Shown: one piece after another, positions 58,800-64,000 of the stretch
Position numbering within the stretch: the stretch's first letter is position 1
Layout of the letters: the number at the start of each line of letters is the position of its first letter
From: Streptomyces sporangiiformans
Lineage (GTDB): Bacteria; Actinomycetota; Actinomycetes; Streptomycetales; Streptomycetaceae
Length of the DNA: 64,000 nt
NCBI RefSeq assembly: GCF_005768555.2
Contig: NZ_VCHX02000165.1
Span: forward strand, 1 to 64,000
Direction of reading: 5' to 3'
Notes under the pieces: generated by a model
The model's database searches: none
What the model was told of the DNA's origin: nothing
Seen by the model: only the letters and a program-made list of their open reading frames with translations
Made by a program: the position numbers and the translations under genes

Positions 58800-61256
58800 A
58801 TGCCGGACCACCAGACGGTCGACCTGCTCGTCATCGGGGCGGGAATGGCCGGACTGACCGCGGGCGCGAGAGCCGTACGCAACGGGCTGTCCGTCCTGGT
58901 CATCGAGATCAGCGATGACATCGGGGGATCCGCGCGCTTCGCCGGTTACGCCTGGACCGCCCCGAGCCACGAGGTGATGGAGCGGCACAACCCGGGCGGA
59001 GAGGCCTCGCTCAAGCGCGCCCTGGTGGACCGCTTCCAGGACGGTATCGCGTGGATACGGAGCACGGGGGTCGAGGCCAAAGACGCTCAGCCCATCCTCA
59101 GCTTCGGTCAGGGGCACCAGTTCGACACCCATCACTACGTCGACACCTGCCGCCGCATCATCGTCGAGGCGGGTGGCGAACTGCTGCTGACCACCGACAC
59201 CGAGCGACTCCTCCTGGAGGAGGGGGCCGTGACCGGAGCGGAACTCGTGATGGGCGACGGCACGCGACGAACGGTGCGCGCCACGTCGACGCTCCTGGCC
59301 ACGGGGGGCTTCCAGGGGGACGTGGGTCTCCGCAACCAGCTCGTCCATCCCCATGCCGACCGCATGGAGCTGCGCTCCAACCCCTGCAGCCGCGGGACCG
59401 GCTACCGCCTGGCGACCGCCGCCGGGGCCTCTGCCGGACTACCCGGGGCCGGCTTCTACGGGCATCTGATCCCGAGCGGCATCCCGTTCGCGGACCCGTC
59501 GGACTTCGTCGACCTGTCGCTGTACTACAGCGAGCACGCGCTGCTGTTCAATCTGCTGGGCGAGCGGTTCACCGACGAGACGCTGGGCGACCACCTGACG
59601 ACGATGGCGCTGATGGAGCAGCCCGAGAACCGCGGGCTCCTCATCGCCGACGCCCGCGTGTTCCGCGACTGGGTGGTGGGCTCGTACGTGAAAGGGGCGG
59701 TCGCCGTCGACAAGTTCGCGCTGGCCGGCAAACGGGGCGGCCGGGTCGGTTTCGCCGAGGACCTGGACGAACTCGCCTACCTTCCCGAGGAGTGGGGATA
59801 CGACGGGCCGACCGTCCGCGCGGCCGTCGAGCGGTTCAACGCCCGGACGGCGGCGGGTGAGGATCCGGTGCCGGGCCGCCGGCTCGATCGCCTGCCGCTC
59901 GACGAACCGCCTTACTACGTCGTCGAGACGGTACCGGCCATCACGTTCCCGTTCCACGGGATCCGCATCGACGACCGGGCACGGGCTCTGAGAGAGGACG
60001 GCGAGCCGGTGGAAGGGCTCCTCGCCGCCGGTTCGGACACAGGGGGCCTGTGGTACCGGGCCTACGCCGGCGGTATCGCGTCGGCCCTAGTGTTCGGACT
60101 CACCGCGGCCGACACCGCGACGCTTCGTGCCGCGCCTCATGGCACGAGGCGCACCCGGTCCGGGTCGGGTCCCGTGCCCCGGGAAGGCACGGCGACGATC
60201 GGCCGTGAAGTCCGGCCGATCGCCTATCCCCGCGGCGAGGTCCGGGCGTCGGACTTTCGCGTCGTCGAGGTCGAGGTCCGGCAGCCACGGGCGGGCGAGG
60301 TGCTGGTCCGGAACACTTGGACATCCGTCGACGCCGCCCTCCGGCTGCGACTCAGGCAGACGGCACCACCGGGATACTTTCCGGCCTTCCCCCTCGGAGA
60401 GCCGATGGACGGGATCATGACCGTCGGGGAGGTCGTGGAGTCCCGCGCCGACGGGTTCGCCCCCGGCGACACGGTGTGGCACGCCGCCGGCTGGCGCGAC
60501 TACGCCGTCGTCGAGGCGGGGAAGCAAGCGCTCGGCGGCGTCGGCACGCTCACAAAGCTCGACGTGCGCGTCGCACCACCGCAGGTCTACCTCGGTGCGC
60601 TCGGCGGCAACGGACTCACCGCCTACGCCGGCCTCTTCCATGCCGCGGGCCTGCGCGACGGCGACGTCGTCTGGGTCTCCGCCGCGGCCGGCGCCGTCGG
60701 CAGCCTCGCCGCTCAGATGGCGAAGATCCGCGGGCATCGCGTCATCGGCAGCGCCGGTTCCGACGAGAAGGTGCGCTACCTCCTGGAGGAGCTCGGTCTG
60801 GACGCCGCGTTCAACTACAAGCGCGGCGCCCTACCCGACCTCTTGCGCGAGGCGGCTCCGGACGGCATAGACGTGTACTTCGACAACGTCGGTGGAGACC
60901 ATCTCGAGGCCGCCCTCGGGGCGCTGCGGGGGTCGGGCCGTGTCGCGATCTGCGGCATGATCTCGGAGTACGCGGCGAAGGAGCCGCCGCACGGCCCCGG
61001 AAACCTCATGTTGGCGGTGACGAAGGGCCTGACGATTCGCGGCTTCCGAGGCAGCGCCCACACCCACTTGCTGCCCGAAATGACACGGCATGTAGGCGCA
61101 TGGATCCGCGAAGGCCGCCTCCGCTGCCACGAAACGATCATCGATGGGCTGTCGCAGGCGCCCCCGGCACTGGCGGGGCTACTGCGGGGCGACAACACCG
61201 GCAAGACGCTTGTGCGGATCGATGGCTTCACGCATCGTGAGAACGCCATCGACTGA
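58800..61256 (+). CDS. Fusion: FAD-dependent dehydrogenase/reductase plus MDR alkenal-type reductase
   Basis: 818 aa. Residues about 1-435 are an FAD_binding_2 flavoprotein (fumarate-reductase/ketosteroid-dehydrogenase type). It has VIGAGMAGLTAGARA at the N-terminus, SDDIGGSARFAGYAW, LLATGGFQGD and C-terminal GSDTGGLWYRAYAGGIASA. A linker rich in Arg, Gly and Ser (about 436-465) follows. Residues about 466-818 are a zinc-free MDR: RNTWTSVDAALRLRL, Rossmann AAAGAVGSLAAQMAKIRG near 628, YFDNVGGDHLEAAL near 692. That half matches the stand-alone enzyme at 7940. No stop or frameshift separates them. Each half is near the usual length of its family. The product may combine C=C oxidation and reduction in one chain. 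Confidence 0.88.
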   Translation: MPDHQTVDLLVIGAGMAGLTAGARAVRNGLSVLVIEISDDIGGSARFAGYAWTAPSHEVMERHNPGGEASLKRALVDRFQDGIAWIRSTGVEAKDAQPILSFGQGHQFDTHHYVDTCRRIIVEAGGELLLTTDTERLLLEEGAVTGAELVMGDGTRRTVRATSTLLATGGFQGDVGLRNQLVHPHADRMELRSNPCSRGTGYRLATAAGASAGLPGAGFYGHLIPSGIPFADPSDFVDLSLYYSEHALLFNLLGERFTDETLGDHLTTMALMEQPENRGLLIADARVFRDWVVGSYVKGAVAVDKFALAGKRGGRVGFAEDLDELAYLPEEWGYDGPTVRAAVERFNARTAAGEDPVPGRRLDRLPLDEPPYYVVETVPAITFPFHGIRIDDRARALREDGEPVEGLLAAGSDTGGLWYRAYAGGIASALVFGLTAADTATLRAAPHGTRRTRSGSGPVPREGTATIGREVRPIAYPRGEVRASDFRVVEVEVRQPRAGEVLVRNTWTSVDAALRLRLRQTAPPGYFPAFPLGEPMDGIMTVGEVVESRADGFAPGDTVWHAAGWRDYAVVEAGKQALGGVGTLTKLDVRVAPPQVYLGALGGNGLTAYAGLFHAAGLRDGDVVWVSAAAGAVGSLAAQMAKIRGHRVIGSAGSDEKVRYLLEELGLDAAFNYKRGALPDLLREAAPDGIDVYFDNVGGDHLEAALGALRGSGRVAICGMISEYAAKEPPHGPGNLMLAVTKGLTIRGFRGSAHTHLLPEMTRHVGAWIREGRLRCHETIIDGLSQAPPALAGLLRGDNTGKTLVRIDGFTHRENAID

Positions 61257-61660
61257 GGCTGACCCCGTGGGGCGCCCGGGCGTTACCGAGCCCAGTGCCG
61301 TTGCCGACGTCGCCACCCTCTTCGATGCGCACCACTCATGACGCCGTCCCGCACACGCCACCCCGATCGTGCCGATACTGAACTGAAATAAGTCCAACAC
61401 CTGTCACCGGGCGGCGGCCGCCGGTGCGACCGGGCCGCCCCACCACACTCCGCACCCAGACCGACCACCGCTTACTACTGCGGCGCCACCCATGCCATCC
61501 CATCAACCCCCTGCACCGTGCAGCTGCGCATACTATTGCCTAACCTAGTTCAGTTTGGTAACTTCCACGAAATCTTGGCCATCCAGCCACCGTCCAGCGC
61601 TAAGTCCGCTCGGTTGTGTGCCGGTTCGGCCTGAGCCGGTTTCACATAAGGGAGCCGAGA
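61257..61660. other. 404-bp intergenic region with two regulon motif sites
   Basis: Degenerate motif copies lie at 61376-61389 (minus-strand ATTTCAGTTCAGTA) and 61547-61560 (AGTTCAGTTTGGTA). CTGCAC-C-GTGCAG at 61511-61523 is a perfect inverted repeat, and TACTAT at about 61531 is a plausible -10. No gene seen. Confidence 0.55.
61547..61560. promoter_or_regulatory. Regulon motif site g
   Basis: AGTTCAGTTTGGTA, 10 of 14 positions fit the consensus, about 100 bp before the substrate-binding protein. A weaker copy (site f) lies at 61376-61389. Confidence 0.45.
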
Positions 61661-62725
61661 ATGAGATCAGATCCGCGACGGCGCGGGACTTTGCTCATCC
61701 TGCTATCGATCACCACCCTGATGCTCGCCGCGTGCGGTGGCGGCAGCGACAACAAGGCCGAGTCCAAGGTCGTGCCCGCATCGGCGGGCATGGACGAACT
61801 GGTCGCCGCAGCGAAGAAAGAAGGAAAGATCACGGTCTACTCGGCCCAGGATCTGACCGCTCTCAACAACCTCGCAAAAGCCTTCGAGGCCAAGTACCCG
61901 GGGATCGACGTGAAGACCGTCCGGGGCACCGACGGTGACCTCGGAGTGAAGGTCGAGACGGAGTTCAACAGCGGCAAGGGCATCGCCGACATGTATGTCA
62001 GCGCGAGCCTGTCCTGGGTGAAGCCGCAGGCCGAGGCCAAGCGGTTCCTGGCGCCGACCGGTCCCGAACTGACCGGCAAGGGCGCCTACGACACCAAGGA
62101 GTACGTCCACGACGGCAACTACTTCGAGACCAACTCCGCAGTGCTGACGTTCGGTTGGAACACCAAGCTCTACGCCGAAGGGCTGACCGACTACACGGGC
62201 CTGCTCGATCCGTCGCTCGCCGGCGGAAAGATCGGCGTCATCGAGCCGACGGCGCCGTCGATCGTCGACTTCTACCTGTGGCTGGAGGAGACGTACGGCG
62301 CCGACTTCGTGAAGAAGCTGGCCGCCCAGAAGCCACGCATCTACCCCAGCGCCCTGCCCATGGGTGAGGCGCTGCAGTCCGGCGAGATCGCCGCCGGCAG
62401 CTTCGTGGCGCCGATCGCGCTCGATCCCGCCAAGAAGAAAGGCGCGCCGGTCGACTACCGCATGCCGCCGGACGGCGCGTGGGGTGCCCGGTATTACGGC
62501 ATGGTGCTGGAGAGCGCCCCGCACCCCAACGCCGGCCAGCTGTTCGCCAACTTCATGGTGACCGCCGAGGGGCAGAAGCTGATCACGCCGTCGGCGGGTT
62601 CGGTGCTGCCCAAGGTTCCCGGCACAGTGATCACCAACGACAAGGTACGGGTACAGGATCCGGCCAAGCTCACACCGGATGCCGTGGCCGCGTACCAGAA
62701 GAAGTGGAAGTCCCTGTTCAAGTAG
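61661..62725 (+). CDS. ABC transporter substrate-binding lipoprotein (PBP type 2, Fe3+/AEP-like)
   Basis: 354 aa. Signal with lipobox LMLAAC (about residues 22-27), then GGGSDN linker. Mature protein matches the iron(III)/2-aminoethylphosphonate-type binding family: ITVYSAQDLTALNNLAKAFEAKYPG, VRGTDGDLGVKVETEF, VIEPTAPSIVDFYLW and AGQLFANFMVTAEGQKLI. ATG 61661 has AAGGGAG upstream. Precedes the ATPase gene at 62833. Substrate not identifiable; context suggests a carboxylate or catabolic substrate. Confidence 0.9.
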   Translation: MRSDPRRRGTLLILLSITTLMLAACGGGSDNKAESKVVPASAGMDELVAAAKKEGKITVYSAQDLTALNNLAKAFEAKYPGIDVKTVRGTDGDLGVKVETEFNSGKGIADMYVSASLSWVKPQAEAKRFLAPTGPELTGKGAYDTKEYVHDGNYFETNSAVLTFGWNTKLYAEGLTDYTGLLDPSLAGGKIGVIEPTAPSIVDFYLWLEETYGADFVKKLAAQKPRIYPSALPMGEALQSGEIAAGSFVAPIALDPAKKKGAPVDYRMPPDGAWGARYYGMVLESAPHPNAGQLFANFMVTAEGQKLITPSAGSVLPKVPGTVITNDKVRVQDPAKLTPDAVAAYQKKWKSLFK

Positions 62726-62763
62726 GGACAGTGGGCGGCATCTGCCAGGACCGACGCACAACA

Positions 62764-62795
62764 GTGTGGGCACCCGCGACGACGGGTGCCCACAC
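62764..62795 (+). terminator. Strong hairpin between ABC binding protein and ATPase
   Basis: GTGTGGGCACCCG (62764-62776) and CGGGTGCCCACAC (62783-62795): perfect 13-bp stem and 6-nt loop. It lies 38 nt before the ATPase start. Such a hairpin commonly reduces expression of downstream genes relative to the binding protein. Confidence 0.75.
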
Positions 62796-62832
62796 ACCTG
62801 ATCTTTGGATATCTGGATATAAGGAGTCCCCC

Positions 62833-64000
62833 GTGTCCCACGTGCGCATCGAGGGTCTGACGAAAAGGTTCGCCGGCAAGCCACCTGCGGTCGCCGTGGA
62901 CGACCTGTCACTCGAGATCGAGCCGGGCGAGTTCATCGTTCTGCTCGGCCCGAGCGGCTGCGGGAAGACCACGACTCTGCGCTGTCTGGCCGGTCTGGAG
63001 ACGCCCGACGAGGGACGCATCTCGCTGGGCGACCAGATGGTGCTGAACGTACGCGGGAAGGTGAACCTCCCCCCGAACAAGCGCAGGATCGGGATGGTCT
63101 TCCAGTCGTACGCGCTGTGGCCGCACATGACGGTGCGCCGCAACATCGGATATCCCCTCAGGACCCGACGGGTGGCCCGTGAGGAGGCGCGCAGGCGGAT
63201 CGACGAGGCGGCGGAGCTCGTCGACTGCGCCGCCCTGCTCGACCGCTATCCAGCTCAGCTCAGCGGCGGCCAGCAGCAGCGGGTCGCCCTGGCCCGCGGC
63301 CTGGCCGCCCAACCCGACCTGGTGCTCTTCGACGAGCCGCTCAGCAACCTCGACGCCCGGCTGCGCGACCAGGTGCGCGCCCAACTGCACGAGCTGCACG
63401 CACGGCTGGGCTTCACCGCCGTATTCGTCACTCACGACCAGAGCGAGGCGCTGGCGCTCGGGGACCGCCTGGCCATCATGAAGGCGGGGCGGATCGAGCA
63501 GCTCGACACACCGGAGCGGGTCTTCGACGAACCGGCCACCGAGTACGTCGCCGGGTTCATCGGCATGTCGAACCGGCTTCCGCTCCGGCGTCAAGGCACG
63601 GGATGGATACTCGCCGGCGGTCCGGGCACCGACGAACAACCGGGCGAGGCAAGCTCATCGGCCGGCGCGAGCCGGCTGGTGGCCGACGAACTCCCGGTCC
63701 CCCGCTCACACAGCGAGGTCGCCGTCCGGCTGCGCCCCGACGACCTTCGGCTCTGCCCGGCCGAGGAGAAACCGCCGGCCCACGGCGTCGCCCTCGCGGC
63801 GGAGGTCGTCGACGCGCAGTTCGGCGGGCGGCACATGGACGTGGTCGTCGCGATCGCCGGCAGTCGCCTGCACGCCCAGGCACCCCTGACCGGCAAACCA
63901 TGGGCCCGGGGGCTGGCGCGCGGACAGCGGGTGACCGCGTGGTTCGCCAAGGACGCGGCCCTCTACTACGACGCCGACGGGGCACGGGCAGCCGCGCACG
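62833..64000 (+). CDS. ABC transporter ATP-binding protein (FbpC/PotA type), C-terminally cut by window end
   Basis: 389 codons are seen, with no stop before 64000. Walker A GPSGCGKTT, Q-loop MVFQSYALWPHM, signature LSGGQQQRVALARGLA, Walker B LVLFDEPLSNLDA and the H-loop FVTHDQSEAL are all intact. The C-terminal part (from about residue 240) carries TOBE-like strands. GTG 62833 has AAGGAG 6 nt upstream. It is the ATPase for the binding protein at 61661; permease genes would be expected beyond the window. Confidence 0.92.
   Translation, partial: MSHVRIEGLTKRFAGKPPAVAVDDLSLEIEPGEFIVLLGPSGCGKTTTLRCLAGLETPDEGRISLGDQMVLNVRGKVNLPPNKRRIGMVFQSYALWPHMTVRRNIGYPLRTRRVAREEARRRIDEAAELVDCAALLDRYPAQLSGGQQQRVALARGLAAQPDLVLFDEPLSNLDARLRDQVRAQLHELHARLGFTAVFVTHDQSEALALGDRLAIMKAGRIEQLDTPERVFDEPATEYVAGFIGMSNRLPLRRQGTGWILAGGPGTDEQPGEASSSAGASRLVADELPVPRSHSEVAVRLRPDDLRLCPAEEKPPAHGVALAAEVVDAQFGGRHMDVVVAIAGSRLHAQAPLTGKPWARGLARGQRVTAWFAKDAALYYDADGARAAAH

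Noticed and set aside
1..64000. CRISPR array, tRNA, rRNA, insertion sequence or attachment site
   Set aside because: No regularly spaced repeats with unique spacers, no cloverleaf-like or rRNA-like sequence and no transposase or integrase motifs seen. The tandem repeats found are simple 10-17-bp units without spacers.

Overview
The window is high-GC DNA with frequent GTG starts, AAGGAG/GGAGG ribosome sites, lipoprotein-type solute-binding proteins, MmyB-type XRE regulators, LacI and TetR regulators and FG-GAP proteins. This fits a Streptomyces or close actinomycete, probably an accessory catabolic part of the chromosome. I saw no rRNA, tRNA, CRISPR array, transposase, integrase or biosynthetic megasynthase. 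About 55 genes can be supported, and most are redox, CoA-ester or uptake genes.

Left part (0-31 kb). 0-7.3 kb holds small stress or redox genes: an ABM monooxygenase, a tautomerase, three SDRs, and two XRE/MmyB regulators each paired with an SDR. It also holds a membrane-anchored FG-GAP protein. 7.3-7.9 kb is a decayed stretch with glycosidase-like and aldo/keto-reductase-like remnants. 7.9-10.9 kb is a minus-strand oxygenase operon: Rieske oxygenase, 2Fe-2S ferredoxin, an unknown 71-aa protein and an MDR-type reductase. 11.4-16.4 kb is a ribose-type ABC importer with a zinc alcohol dehydrogenase. 16.5-25.3 kb has a serine hydrolase, ThuA protein, SDR, acyl-CoA dehydrogenase, acyl-CoA ligase, histidine phosphatase, thiolase and a VanB-type reductase that could feed the Rieske system. 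25.4-30 kb is a TAXI-type receptor, a two-component system and an MHS transporter.

Middle (30-43 kb). A LacI-controlled sugar importer (two permeases and a binding protein) ends in a possible GH43 fragment. An SRPBCC gene, whose ribosome site lies inside a perfect hairpin, diverges from an acyl-CoA dehydrogenase / APH-kinase / SDR operon preceded by two matching palindromes. An MBL hydrolase, a CoA ligase, an EthD protein and two SnoaL-like proteins follow.

Right part (43-64 kb). A TetR gene sits beside a ten-gene overlapping operon (54.1 to 44.7 kb, minus strand): enoyl-CoA hydratase, DUF35 protein, Ltp-type thiolase, acyl-CoA dehydrogenase, APH kinase, acyl-CoA dehydrogenase, two SDRs, enoyl-CoA hydratase and thiolase. 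Next come another acyl-CoA dehydrogenase, an SDR, a Zn-ADH, another SDR, an 818-aa fusion of an FAD dehydrogenase with an MDR reductase, and a PBP2-type ABC importer cut by the window end. A 14-base motif, roughly ARTTSAAYTCARTT, recurs upstream of the TetR gene and most of these units. I infer one TetR-controlled regulon.

Together the genes look like uptake, CoA activation, beta-oxidation and retro-aldol or thiolytic shortening of an alicyclic, steroid-like or aromatic side chain. The acyl-CoA dehydrogenase/APH pairs suggest handling of 4-hydroxyacyl-CoA by phosphorylation and elimination. The substrate cannot be read from sequence.
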